A stretch of DNA of 64,000 nucleotides, from NCBI RefSeq assembly GCF_009389715.1, contig NC_052399.1:23197146-23261145 (forward strand), written 5' to 3'. The notes below the pieces were generated by a model. The model was given only the letters and a program-made list of their open reading frames with translations. It searched no databases and was not told the origin of the DNA. Numbering within the stretch: position 1 is the first letter of the stretch; every line of letters starts with the position of its first letter. This document shows, in pieces, positions 34,581 through 46,860 of the stretch. Source of the DNA: Phoenix dactylifera (Eukaryota; Streptophyta; Magnoliopsida; Arecales; Arecaceae). The position numbers and the translations under genes were made by a program.

Positions 34581-35377
34581 GTAAAGAATCCGGGGTGGTA
34601 AAGTTGGGTCTCAATAAAGGCAGTCCGACAAGTACGTTGTCCATTGCTTCAAGGAGTGTAGGAATGGCTTTGTGTCATAATGACCACACCCCAACTGGCC
34701 CTGGACCAAATTTGGCGCAATAGCCCTATGTTGTTAGATCATGGTCCGAACTCAAGAACCTGACGCAGTTGGGCTAGGTTCATATTGATTTTTTTGGCAC
34801 GAGTCCAAACAACCATACTATTTTACTGGGTTTTGCCGGTGCCTGGGAATCGGTAGAATAAAACTCGCGCGTGCAACTACCACCGAGGGGCTTTTCCGAA
34901 CGGTTGCAGTTCCGTGTAATTGATTGCTTCCACCGCGTCGAGTCGTCCGATTCTTTCCATCATCCTATGCGGTCACGACGCAAAAAGAGCAGTGCAATCT
35001 ATCCTACTCCCGACTCCAGCGCGATCAACGTGGGACCTAAAGATTCGTGTGATCGTTATGATGCGTGCAGTGTAGGCCGCGAGAATATTAATGTTCACGC
35101 GTCATCTCGGTATTCGAAGCGTATAAAAACCTTGCACTATAGGAAGCACCTAAATCGTACTCTGTCGCCTCCGCGCTCTCGTCCGATTTGGGCGCCCCTG
35201 TTCTTGTCCGCCTCCCTCGCAAAATTCCAATGATACCCCTGCGTCGGCTATTTTTCTTGGGCTCCCCCATCCGACTCCCTGCTCGAACCGGCGACTCCTC
35301 TTTTCTTGTTTCCCACCTTCCCCCTCTTCTTCCTCCTCTTGTATGACTCCGTTCGCGGTCCTCCGAGCTCGCTAGCG
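34581..35377. other. Upstream region and leader of the CoA carrier gene
   Basis: No gene is seen. A TATA-like TATAAAAA occurs at 35122-35129, about 255 bases before the start codon. The stretch 35240-35370 is pyrimidine-rich, as expected for a plant 5' untranslated leader. Confidence 0.4.
35122..35129 (+). promoter_or_regulatory. Candidate TATA box of the CoA carrier gene
   Basis: TATAAAAA about 255 bases upstream of the chosen ATG; no better candidate lies closer. Confidence 0.4.
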
Positions 35378-38300
35378 ATGACGGAGGAGGAGAGGGGAAG
35401 AGAAGAGGGGAATGGAGGGGCTCTCCAAGACCTCATCGAGGGATCGATGCCCCTTGTCGTCAAGGAGCTCGTCGCCGGTGGAGTTGCCGGAGGGATCGCC
35501 AAGACCGCCGTTGCCCCGCTCGAACGCGTCAAGATCTTGTTCCAGGTACTTCAAAAAAAACGTATGTGCCGCTCGATTGCTTTTCATCCTGTCTTCTTGG
35601 AAGTTGCAACCGAAGCGTTCTTTTGAATTTTTCATCTGGGTTAAGATTTTTCCTACTCTCATCAATTTTATTGATTCTGTTTTCTTGAAAGCAAGTTATC
35701 TCCTTTCTTTCTCTTCTCCTTCTATGTTGGGTAATTTCGAGGTGGAATAGTTTTCATAGTTGGAAATGGTGCGGAAGTTGGATGCTCCTTCTGAAGGGGG
35801 GCAATGAGAATTGTATTGGTTTTCACAAGGGTTTCGGGTTTAAATGGTTCTGTTTGAGTTTTTGCTGATTTGTCTTGGAAACGATTAATATCACATAAAT
35901 ACACGATCTTTTTGACTGTAGAGATGGATTCGTCTATCCCGAACAGTTTCTCGATTGAATCTGGTGGGATGGGGAATGAGAGGTGAGCTTGTAATGGGGT
36001 ATTTTGAAAGAAAGAGGTTGTCGATTGGGATAATTGCTGGGGAAGGAGATAATTTTAGATAACAAATAAATGAAACCATTGTGGTGATACTTTCTGTTCT
36101 TGGTAAATTATTTTACTTCTGGGTTTAGGGATTTGATCCCTCTGAATTATGATGCGATGGTCTAACTTGAATTACTGCTGTCTTTATTTTTTTCCAGACC
36201 ATGTGGTCGGTCTTTTGATTGGCTGGAAATTGATGATATCTTGAATTTTCTGTGCTTAAGGTTATCTGCAATAATATGCCTATATAAGACAAGAAATGCA
36301 CCCTTCTTATCCAAAAAAAGGAAGGAAGAAATACATCCCCGACAACTCATGTGCGCTAGGTAGTATAGTCAATGCTCGTCGACTGAAATTTTCTGTTATG
36401 GCTGTACATCTAGGGTAAAACTTGAAGGGTTCATGCAAGAAAGAGAACTGTGGATATTAGGGTTCTAAACATCAAGTCCGAAAGTTGCCACGGTTAAGTT
36501 ACCAAGCTGGAAAATGGACTAGGAAGAGTTTTTGCATCACAGATAATGTGAGAGCTATCAGTCAAGTTGAACGAATCGCCTTCAAGCATGTTGTCAGTAC
36601 CATGAAAGACTAAAAATCTTACAATATCTTCAACAATCTGCATTATTTAAACTAATGATGTAATTTTGTCGATCCATTAAATACGTGCCTGACAACATTG
36701 AAACCATGTTCTAAGAATGCTAGTTTGGACTGAAGTCAAACAACGAGCCTAGACTCTAACTAGAGGCCTCTTCCTTGTATGGTTTTACATAAACACTGTG
36801 TTTTTTTTTATATCCAACAAAAAATTAGGTAACATCACATGGCTCAAAACTGAAATGGCCGCCTGAAAAATTACATTACTAACACATCAAAAAATATTGA
36901 AACTAAATGTAACAAAAATAAGAAAAAGAAAAGAAGTAGATATTCTATACTTATACTCTCTATTCCTCCCTCAATCAATCGATTATGTCTGATCCTTGGT
37001 AGTGGGCTCGCATCCAATCTCTTATTCAATTTTTCACTCTTGATGTGCATATGCTTATGGTTAGCGTCACAAATCTTGATTATTGTAGAAGGCTTTTATT
37101 TAAACATCTGAAAAATTAATATATATTGGAATATAACTGTTGCTTACATGGGCTTGTCGGTCTCGTTGCCTTGATGTTAGTCAAGTAATGGGATTAGGTT
37201 TGACTGCTAGCCAAAGAAAAGAAGCTGCGTAGGTTGTTTTGTTTTTGATTGATATTATATTATTTTATGCGATTGATATACACCAACTGAACATGGTGTT
37301 GGTGAGAAGTTTTATATGTAGGAAAAGAATATGATATATAGTTTGTTTGTTATGTCCAGATCTGTTTTAATACTTCAATATGAATCATCACTTCCATTTT
37401 TTGTCTCGGTTCATTCAGTTTATATATTAATGAAGAACTGTATGTTTATTCTGAACTGCCAGACCAAAAGACCAGATTTTCAGAATGTAGGATTGTTGGG
37501 ATCTTTTCGGAGGATTGTACAGACAGAAGGTTTATTAGGATTCTACAGGTCCGTTTTAATTTCCAAGTTCAGCTACCTTTTAGCAATCTGGTGTTTCCTA
37601 CTTTTTGTCAGAGTGATCTGGCTATTATCTGATGTTTATCATTTTATTCCCCAGAGGAAATGGTGCCAGTGTTGCTCGGATTGTGCCTTATGCAGCTTTG
37701 CATTATATGGCTTATGAGCAATATCGTCGATGGATTATACTTGGTTATCCTGATATTGGAAGAGGGCCTGTTCTTGATCTTGTATCAGGGTCACTTGCTG
37801 GAGGAACTGCAGTTGTTTGCACTTATCCTCTCGATTTGGTTCGTACCAAATTGGCTTATCAGGTGAACATCATTAGACTCCTACATCATTCCATTTTTGT
37901 GATTTAGCTTTTCTCTTTCTGCCTCTTTTTCCATCTGTGGGTTTTGGATCTCCTCAGATATGGAAAGTTTCGCCTTGGTTCTTCTTACCAATACAAAATA
38001 ATCTACCATCTCTTGGAAGTAATTTTAGATCCCTGGATCTTGTACTGATAAATAATAACCACCTCACATACTTCTGTCTGATTTTCAATGTTGTGCTGTG
38101 GATATGTTCTCATCTGGAATTAGTTTATTTGGAACTTGATTTGCAGGTTGTTGGACCATCAAGGGGCAAGTTCAGAGGACTATCTCAGTCCGAACAGGTT
38201 TATGGAGGAATTCTTGATTGCATTTTCAAGACCTACAGACAAAATGGATTGAGAGGCCTTTATCGGGGTGTAGGTATGTATTGATTTTTTTTCTTCTCCT

Positions 38301-41300
38301 TTTTCATTTTAAATTCATTTTAGTTTTCTTACACATCAATCACTATACTGGCAGCAAACTATTGTAAAATTCATCTCTCAAGTACCAACACTGGTGAGAA
38401 TAGACTATCAACAGTGCACACTCGAGCTGTTGCATTTTGAAAAAGTTTTTTTAGTATATGAGGATTTGATCAAAGTCAGTTAAAACCAAGACTTGCTTTT
38501 TTCTTTAATCTGTTTGAGAAAAAAATTCAAAATTTATCATTGGAAATCTAGTGTTGAATCATTTGGTTGTAAAAGTAAACCATTTTAATCTGTAGAGCAG
38601 GTTACTTATGCGGGTGGCATCCTCACTAATATTTGTGTGCATCACATAAATATTAGTTTGGTTTTTGACTGTTCTATGAAGGATTCAGAATAATTTTTTT
38701 ATTCTTTTCATTGGGAGGGATTAGAGGTCTAGGGGTGGGAGGGAGATTTCATTTGTAAACTGGGGCAGAGAAAAAAGAAGGATGATATGGGCATTGTGGA
38801 GCTGAATGAAATGAATTGTGCTTAGCCAACCCCAACTTGTTTGGGATTAAGGCTTAGTTGAGTTTGAGTTGAGGAAATAAATTGTGCTTTTCTTTGAAGC
38901 CACTATGATGTTGCGCGGTGTGGTGCGGTTGAGTTAACGTGCATACTCTTTGAAGGGATTTGGAAGGGAGTCAAGCTTTGAGATTGGGATCTGGGTGGGG
39001 TGAGAAGATGAGGAATTAAATCTAAAGATTGTAAAGCAATATGAACTGGGGAGAGGAGTTAGGCCCTTATTTCCTTAAGCTATTTGGCATGTTTTGTAAT
39101 CCAAGTGCGCAGGTCCGAGATTTGATGGATGAAGCATTGGAGGGAACTTGGGCTGCTGTAATTCACAATTTGATGGATGAGAAATTGGAGGTGGATCTTT
39201 TTTTCCCATTCAGAAGGAGGATTTTAAATGAAATAAGGATATAGAATATAAAGGGGTCCTGGTGAGTTAGAACTTATATGGTCTGACTGTGCAAGGAACT
39301 ATTCTTGCTCTATGTTTTTGAGTGTTCTTTTGTGTCTATATTATCTCTATTTATTTGTTACAAAATGAAATTTAAAAACTCTTATTTGAGAACTGTCTCT
39401 AGTGAATAAAATCTTCTAGAGATTAAACAAACTATACATATACATAATATCACGTGTTTAAATGTATCTATCTGTAGAATTGAGCTACAAATCTTTTTGA
39501 TAGGATTTGAGCCAAAATCCTTGTCGTCTGAACTACATGATGGGCGATCAAAATTGAGAGTCCAAATTGTTTACCAATATGATGGTTGTTTACAGACGTA
39601 GAGTTTCATGGTGTGAACTTTTATATAATCCAGCACCTTTCCATCTCTTGCCAATTTATCTGTTGACTTTTATCGAACAGAACGTCAAAAATCTATGCAT
39701 GGAAGAAGTGGTTTATTATTCATGCACACTAAGTGAAGATAATTTACCTATTGAGCACGTGATATTTTTAGGGGAATTGAGACTAAATTGTTTACACCTT
39801 TCTTTTGGGCAACTTGTTGCTTGGTACACTAACAGATAAACTCCTTGATCAGGTCCAACATTATATGGAATCTTCCCTTATTCTGGTCTTAAGTTCTACT
39901 TCTACGAGGAGATGAAGAACCATGTACCTGAGGAGCACAAGAAGGATATCACTGTGAAGCTTGCATGTGGATCTGTTGCTGGTTTATTGGGCCAGACAAT
40001 AACCTATCCTCTTGATGTTGTTAGGCGGCAAATGCAGGTATCTTGCCCTTGCTATATTGATTGCTAATTGCGGAAATAAAAAAAAGAACAGGAAGGGTAT
40101 AAAGAGAAGCACTTTCTCTAGGTACAAGCACTCTCAACATCTAACCATGGAATGGATAAGGGAACACTTGAAAGCCTTGTTATAATCAATCGAAATCACG
40201 GGTGGAGGCAACTCTTTTCGGGACTGAGTATCAATTATTTGAAGGTGAGTCCTTCCTAACTATTTCACTTTAATAAGGTATACATTCTCTGTGACTGTCA
40301 GGTTTTTCAGATCCCACACTTCATTGTTAGTTTAAAACTCTCCCGCTCTTAAACTGATGAAGTTTTTGACTCCATCATGGTCAGCACAAATAATACAACA
40401 TTTAGACCATCCGTATTGCCCCCTCGTGGTGCTCTTACTGTTAGATACCTCTTGGATGGGCAGAAGATTGACTACCCTGTCAATTTATTTTTGGTTACAC
40501 ATTACCCTGTCTATTTTAGTTATCCCAGTTATCTAAGTTTTCGGCCCCTCATCAATAAAATAAATTTGCCTTCACATAACTGTAATCCTAGTGGCATACG
40601 GATAGATAGAAAGTAGGAGTGTCCATGGGCTCGGTCGGTTGGGCCAAGGCTTGAAACCATCTTCTGGTTTTTTTTGGGTTCGATAGAGCCATCTTGTGCT
40701 TTAAACCTTAGGCCTGAACCACCTGGCCTTGTATGCAATGGGCCCGGGGCTACCACAACCAGATCCAAGCCAACTCAGTGTTTTTTTTAATAGCTCGAGA
40801 CTGAGCTGGGCTCAAACTGGACCAGCATTCATTTTCTCAGTTGTCTCATGATTGATCATAAAACTCGGGCTGCGAGCTGTACTTTTGGGCTAAAAAGATG
40901 CAGCCCATCACATTTGTCCAGTTGGGTTTTCGGGCCCCTTGGGTCAGCCCATCCCATTAACTTCCCAATGGAAAGAAAAATGACTCAGACTTCCGTAATA
41001 GAAAGTCACTAGGTACTTTCTTCTGCTATTTATCCTCAAGTGCTACCATATTCCTTGTAGGATAATCTAAACATTTCAGTATTTGTTTGGATATGCCTAC
41101 AGGATTGGGCTGAAAATCCCGTAGGATGTGTGGATTGGGCCGTTCATATAAGCATCGTCCTGTATCAACCAAACATCACCCAGCCTAAATCATGTAGGAA
41201 GAAAAAAGATTTTCATAGGTCCTTTTTTTTTTCTTCCTCCAACCTAAGGTTAGGATGTGGGCTAGCTTTGAACAAGCTCTTGGAGCATGCAAGCTAGATG

Positions 41301-42500
41301 GGATAATAGGTCTGATTCCTACAGAATTTTCAACCCAATATTGTAGGAATATCAAAACAAACCCTTTAGAAAGTTCAATAGGAATATCCAAACAAGCCCT
41401 TTAGAAAGTTCAATAGGATTGGGCTGGTTTTTTTATTGGATTATAGAGTGGGCAATCTATTTGAGTAGGCCCATGTCAATCCCATAACCTTTAGCCCAAA
41501 TTCTGTGGGAGGAAAAGGAGGCCTAAGGAGGTCGTTTTTTTTCCCTTCCTGCAAGCCAAAAGCCCACAGATAGGATTTAGGCTAAGATTCAGAAGAATAT
41601 GGGATGGGCATGCCGACACGTCTAAGTCCTGTAGGAAATCCAGCTCAATCCTGCTGGATTTTTCAAACAGGCTCTTTGGGCATGCTTCAATAATTGTGTG
41701 CAATCCAACAAGAGTCACAAGAGCACAGGTTGGGCAAGACCTATTTCACAGTATTCATAACAAATTTTTCAGAGTGGAACAGAACAAATCCCATAGAGTT
41801 TTTTTTTTCTTTCCATCGTACGGGAATGGATCGAAACATGTCCAGTTGATACGGGCTGGGGCAGGTCTCATATTCTATAATATTAGATATAATCTTTGTG
41901 CATAACTTAGAAGATATGTGGTAGACGGGCTAAGCCCAATTCTTGCAGGATTTTTTGTTGTTTGGATAATCTTGTAGGATTGGGCTAACTTTTTTGCTGG
42001 ATTTGTAGATTGGGTATCCATTTAAATGTGGCTTATGTCAACCTAACCCTTCTCAAATCCCAACTTGGATCCAGTAGGAAGATAAAAAGGACCTTCATGA
42101 AACCTTTTTTTTGCTTCGTGCAAACCAATAATCCCTCATGCTGGAATGTAGGCCAGGACTTGGATGGGCTCTTAGAAAATGCCGATTGCACGGACTGGCA
42201 GATGTAATTCGTGCAGAGATATCCAAACATGCCCTTATATGAACAATAGGATTTCTTATGATTATATATATAGAATCCATTATATGTCATACCTGTTCTT
42301 CTAATCCAATCTTTACGTTAGTTTTTCTAGCATCATAAGGATATAATTTTTTTATCCAGGTCGTCCCATCTGTGGCAATAGGGTTTACAGTTTATGATGT
42401 GATGAAGTCCTTTCTTAAAGTTCCATCTCGAGATGAAGTAGCCATTCCGGTGGGGACAGATGAAAGAAACAGCCATCCAGCGTCCCTTCGCTCCGGATAA
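35378..42500 (+). CDS. CoAc2: Mitochondrial coenzyme A transporter, CoAc2-like (SLC25 family), 7 exons
   Basis: Exons 35378-35545, 37463-37548, 37655-37862, 38147-38273, 39853-40037, 40122-40244 and 42360-42500 join in frame by GT-AG splicing and give 345 residues. The three mitochondrial-carrier repeats are complete, with signatures PLERVK (47-52), PLDLVR (143-148) and PLDVVR (249-254). Runs such as [20 protein letters not shown] and [20 protein letters not shown] match plant CoA carriers, closer to Arabidopsis At4g26180 (CoAc2) than to At1g14560. The protein is expected in the inner mitochondrial membrane, importing CoA or a related nucleotide. The start at 35378 follows the family's short acidic N-terminus ([12 protein letters not shown]); an upstream in-frame ATG at 35306 would add an unlikely extension. 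Introns 1, 4 and 6 are 1.6-2.1 kb and hold repeats. Confidence 0.93.
38800..38875 (+). mobile_element. SINE 3' end-like fragment in intron 4
   Basis: AGCCAACCCCAACTTGTTTG followed by GGATTAAGGCTTAGTTGAG and a degenerate TTGAG tail resembles the 3' end of plant Au-type SINEs (AGCCGACCCCA...AAGGCTT...TTG repeats). The 5' tRNA-like promoter part was not recognised. Confidence 0.4.
41083..42240. repeat. Stack of about four degenerate ~300-bp repeat units in intron 6
   Basis: Units share the order GGATTGGGCT, GTAGATTGGGC, a GTAGGAAGA purine tract, a T-tract with CTTCCT, CTCTTGGA/GCATGC, then a TCCTGCAGGAAT-like end. The outer sequence GTTTGGATAT (from 41083) is inverted as ATATCCAAAC near 41380, 41395 and 42220. 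A related fragment lies at about 58410-58495. Probable nested copies of one MITE-like family; no coding capacity. Confidence 0.5.
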
Positions 42501-42814
42501 CCATTTTTTTTTTTTTTTTGACACATTTGTCATCGCGGCTCGTATCCAACTTCTGCTTTTAGGGCACCTTACCATTCATTCTATATGTACAGATTGTTTT
42601 CATATTTTGTTGGGTGCTCTTTTTCAACCAGAGCATGCATCCTGTTATAATAGTTCATTTATAAGCTCAACCAGCTGAAGTGGCGGACAGCAACAGTTCT
42701 CAGATGTTACTGGAAGTGTAACAGTTAGTGCATTAGGGCTCCTGCTTCAAATTACTGGCTAGTATAAGCAAATATATCATCATTAAAAATTTAATTATAC
42801 TGAATCGCATTCAT

Positions 42815-42859
42815 ATATGTGTGTATATATGTGTGTGTGTGTGTGTGTGTGTCTATATG

Positions 42860-42893
<34 letters not shown>

Positions 42894-42965
42894 TGTATGT
42901 ATCTAGATCTATCTATGTATGTATGTATCTAGGTATGTGTATGTATGTATGTATGTATGTAAATG
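42815..42965. repeat. Compound microsatellite (GT)n, (TATG)n, (ATCT)n
   Basis: About 150 bases of GTGTGT, then TATG repeats interrupted by ATCTATCT. The long open frame across it is a low-complexity artefact. Confidence 0.95.
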
Positions 42966-44240
42966 CATATTCTTATCTATTTTCTTTTTTGTTTTTTCCA
43001 GTAGTTGATGGATGTACAGCAAATAGGTAAATATGCGGGTAAAAAAAAAAACTAAAGTGAAAAAAAGAACAGGAAAGGTAGTAGGAAAGAAAAGACACAG
43101 AGATATGAGGGATTAGTCCTTTTAGGGTGTGTATCGTTGCCGTATGGTTGCTGCGGCTGGTTAAGTATTGGTTATCAGTTTAACCAATACTTAACCAAAT
43201 GCATGTTAAAAGGGTGGATAAGTTTATTTACTCAGTGCCCCCTAAAGTAACTTAACCTGATTAATTTTCTTTCATAGGGAGGATAAAGTAAAATTATCCA
43301 TAGGAATTCTCTTTACTTTCTCTTTTTTCTTTTTTTAATTTTTCAAATCTTATCCCATTAATCTTGGGAATGTTAGCCAAACATTGACTAGCTTTAACTG
43401 ATGATTAGATGATTTGGTTGTGACTATCAATATATAAATTAGCTATTCGCATCCCAATGTGGTCTTAGATTACTGATGCGACAGGAAGATTTCCCTAGAT
43501 CAGTCTTGGGCATGGGAGGAAACCCAAGTCTTAAGACTCGGTGTCACAGACCCTACCAAAAAACACTAATGGTCTAGAATGGGATATAACAATCAAATAT
43601 GAAGAACTTAAACCGCAAGAAATCATTACTACGAATATTATTTCGACATTTTATTTAATATCAAACCATCAAAATTTTTAATATCAGTCAAAAGAAGAAA
43701 AAAAGTATTCAGAGCTACTAATTCCTTCATTATATCCAACCGCCGAAACCATTGTCCCTATAAAATATCTCAATCCAAAACAATAAGAAGAATTCAAATC
43801 AAACAATCTCGAGAAAAATAGCTTGCCTCTCCAAAATATAAAGAGCAACATCATGGAGAAATAATCTTGTCTACAATAGTTTGACAAAACTAAAAATTAA
43901 GAGCTAATCACACTATCCATCTTAACAGCTGGTATGAGTCTTATCTCTGATATCAATCTAGTAAGGGATGGATGAGCTTAATAGTACAATAAGTAAACAT
44001 TTATCACACAGTAAATAGAATCAAGCTATAAGACAGAAATTTGATACTACAGTATTTTTAGTTCTTCAAAGTTCACCCGAACCAATTAACAATCAAGTGA
44101 GGGAGTTTGCTTCAATCATTTGAAAAGAAAGCTCGATGTTAAAGACTTCTTTTGTAAAATTTATAAATTAAACATATTCATGAATATAGAATTAGGTTAT
44201 GGAGATCAACTAAACGTGTTCTTTTGCCAATCAGACCATC
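42966..44240. other. Intergenic DNA downstream of the CoA carrier
   Basis: AT-rich, with no recognisable gene. It includes a perfect 16-bp hairpin (43159-43196). Confidence 0.4.
43159..43196. repeat. Perfect 16-bp inverted repeat with 6-nt loop
   Basis: GGTTAAGTATTGGTTA (43159-43174), loop TCAGTT, then the exact complement (43181-43196). It may be the core of a small MITE in 43120-43470, but terminal repeats there are weak. Confidence 0.6.
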
Positions 44241-44244
44241 CTGT

Positions 44245-45250
44245 ACTGCAGACATGCCGGTTTGGAAGCTTGCTCATAATGGTTTGTTCACCATGGACTC
44301 TTATTATAATGTCCTTAATTTTGGTAGTCTAAGATGTGCCCACTCCAAAATCATTAAGAAGGCATCAACTCCGAAAAGGTTGAAAGTTTTCTTACAGTTA
44401 GCCATGAGGAACAAACTACACACAAAGGGTTGGAATGTGAGCTCAGGCTCTTATTATAATTTCCTTAACTTTGGTGGTCTAAGATGTCCCAGCTCCCAAA
44501 TCATTCCGAAGGCAGCAACTCTGAAAAAGGTGAAAGTTTTCTTATAGTTAGCCATGAGGAACAAACTACACACAAAGAAGGGTTGGAATGTGAGCTCGGG
44601 CTCTTATTATAATTTCCTCAAACTTTGGTGGTCTAAGATGTCCCCAGTCCCAAATCATTAGGAAGGCAGCAACTCCAAAAAAGGTGAAAGTTTTCTTATA
44701 GTTAGCCATGAGGAACAAACTGCACACGAAGAAGGGTTGGAATGTGAGCTCAGACTGTGTGTTGTGCCATTCGAGAGTGGAATCCATCAACCACATATTT
44801 TTGAGACATCCCTTTGTCAAGAGCCTGTGGACCATACCAAGTCGCAACTACAACTAGGAGGGTGGCCATGGCATCATTCCATGACCTCCTCTGGAGCGAA
44901 TGGAAAAGAAAGAACAATTTCAAGATGGATAAGAAAGCATGTGACAACAACAACAGCAAAAAGAAGGCTTTGTTTACTCTGCGCTCCAGAAAATATTGGT
45001 TTTTTTTCTGCAGCTGAGGCTGCCTTTGCTCCTCGAAAAACGAAGTTTCTCATCAGAGTAGACTTGAATAATCTTTGGTTTCATCCCAACAGCATTTTGA
45101 AGTGATTGGCCTCCACCACTGTATCTTGTTGTCTGCCTCTTCTTTTCCACTTGTAATTGTGGTTTCACATTCTGTACATAATTGTAACCTTCGCTGGTTC
45201 AATAAAGAGGAGGTGGCAGCCTGCTACCTCCTCTTTCCATCAGAAAAATA
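44245..45250 (+). mobile_element. LINE 3' end with triplicated zf-RVT-flanking module
   Basis: The plus strand encodes VWKLAHNGLFTMDSYYN, then three tandem versions of a 150-155 bp module reading roughly SYYNFLNFGGLRCP, SQIIPKAAT, KKVKVFLQLAMRNKLHTK, GWNVSS. After the last module come DCVLCHSRVESINHIFLRH and PFVKSLWT, the reverse-transcriptase zinc-binding domain (zf-RVT) of plant LINEs, and LLWSEWKRKNNF. Stops and frameshifts interrupt it. The 3' part (45110-45250) contains GTTCAATAAAG and ends A-rich, like a LINE 3' untranslated region. Reverse transcriptase itself is missing upstream. Confidence 0.75.
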
Positions 45251-46078
45251 AATTAAACATGAAACAGAATCCTTATTGGTTGGGGAATATTAGACTCCCA
45301 TGGACACATAATATCCCGTGAGCTAGAAAATAATTTAAACAATCTCCCTACCAAATGTGGCATACAAATTTCTCATAATAAGGGATGCAGTAGAGCTGGG
45401 GTATTGATGGTCAACAGCTCTATCCCTGTTGACACACATATTGTCATCCACTGAAACATGATATCTTTAAGTCATATAAGAGAGTTCCGAACTCTGATTA
45501 TCAAAGCAAATTGAGCATTAAATTTGACCAATGAACAAGTCTCACAAACAAGATGCTTCAACCTACACTAGCTCTTAGCCAGAAGGTAGAAAGGTATAGT
45601 AGCAAAACTAAAGAGATGCGCAAAACTAAATAAATAAATCGACAATAAAATACTTTATGAATCCATAATTTTTCATATAAGAAACCTGATTTATTGATAT
45701 AAATACATAGTATAAACTAGATATTATAACAAAATAAAGAATATTGAAAGAAAACAATATTCAATATTCTTCGATCCCTTATAAACTAGTCAGTAATAGC
45801 CTCCAAAAAGACTAACTAGCACTATCATTTGATAGCATAATCTGTTTACAGAGAAGCTCTCGCGACCACCACACCAACTACCGTCTCAATATATATAAAA
45901 ATCACCAAAACTGGCTAGAAAAGTAGAGAAAAAGGCTAGAGTAGCAGCAAAAATATAAGAAACAAGCAAGAGAAAGCAGACTTTAGTCTAGAGAAATAGA
46001 GTGGATTTCCCCAAAAAAATGGTTGAGGGGCCAATAATCTCAGATGGAGATCTCCATCCCAGCGGTAGTTGTAATCTT
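45251..46078. other. AT-rich intergenic DNA
   Basis: No gene or defined element seen. Confidence 0.35.
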
Positions 46079-46860
46079 TTAGCCTGAGCTCTTCACCTTC
46101 ATCCTTTTGTGGGAGCAGAGACGAGAAAGAGCACTGCCACAGACGGCCTTGATTTTCTTCTTGGTGATCTTGGACACAAGCTTAACCTTCACAGCAGTGG
46201 GCAGCATCTCCCAGTCGAGCACCTTGAAGTGCTCAACTTAGTGTCGTCGATCATCGGGGTAGAGCTTATCACTTATGGTGGCGACGATGGTGGCTTCCTT
46301 GACATTGTCGGTGACCAGGAGTTGGCCTCCTTGGCATGGTGGCGGCGATCGAGGATTTGGGTGGTAGGATTAATTTGTTGTTTGAACTCTACCATGGAGT
46401 TGGACTAGACTTGTAGGAGACTCGCATCATAGTGACCTTGGCTTGGGATCTCGAGAGGGTGTCCCTTTATTGACATTATGTAAGTCACTACACTGGAGGA
46501 GCTCCAGGTCCTGGAGTCCTTTGATGGCGAGCTTTAGTTGTTTGAACTCTACCATGGAGTTGGACTAGACTTGTAGGAGACTCGCATCATAGTGACCTTG
46601 GCTTGGGATCTCGAGAGGGTGTCCCTTTATTGACATTATGTAAGTCACTACACTGGAGGAGCTCCAGGTCCTGGAGTCCTTTGATGGCGAGCTTTAGTTC
46701 GTTGTAGGAGACGAGATGGGGCCAACTTCCAACTCCCAGGGATCGGTCATGTCGGCTTTCTTGATCTCATAATAGCGATGAGCCGAACGACAATGGCGGT
46801 GTCAAAGACAACGATGATAAAGGCGATGTCCTTCTTTCTCATTGGATGAGAGAAGAGGAT
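46079..46860 (-). pseudogene. Degenerate unidentified protein-coding sequence with internal 160-bp duplication
   Basis: Reading the minus strand from about 46860 down, patches of coherent protein appear in shifting frames: YEIKKADMTDPWELEVG, SSYNELKLAIKGLQDLELLQ, DNVKEATIVATISDKLYPDD, a stop, then HFKVLDWEMLPTAVKVKLVS, KITKKKIKAVCGSALSRLCS and HKRMKVKSSG ending at a stop (46079-46081). The patches look like one basic, charged protein broken by stops and frameshifts, possibly an old retrocopy since no introns are evident. I do not recognise the family. The 160-bp repeat at 46381-46700 lies inside it. Confidence 0.4.
46381..46700. repeat. Near-perfect 160-bp tandem duplication
   Basis: 46381-46540 (TTTGAACTCTACCATGGAGT...) is repeated immediately at 46541-46700, apparently without mismatches until the last base. 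160 is not a multiple of three, so the duplication shifts the frame of the surrounding pseudogene. Confidence 0.95.

Noticed and set aside
42821-43030. 69-residue frame of Cys/Val/Tyr repeats
   Set aside because: Translation of the GT/TATG microsatellite.
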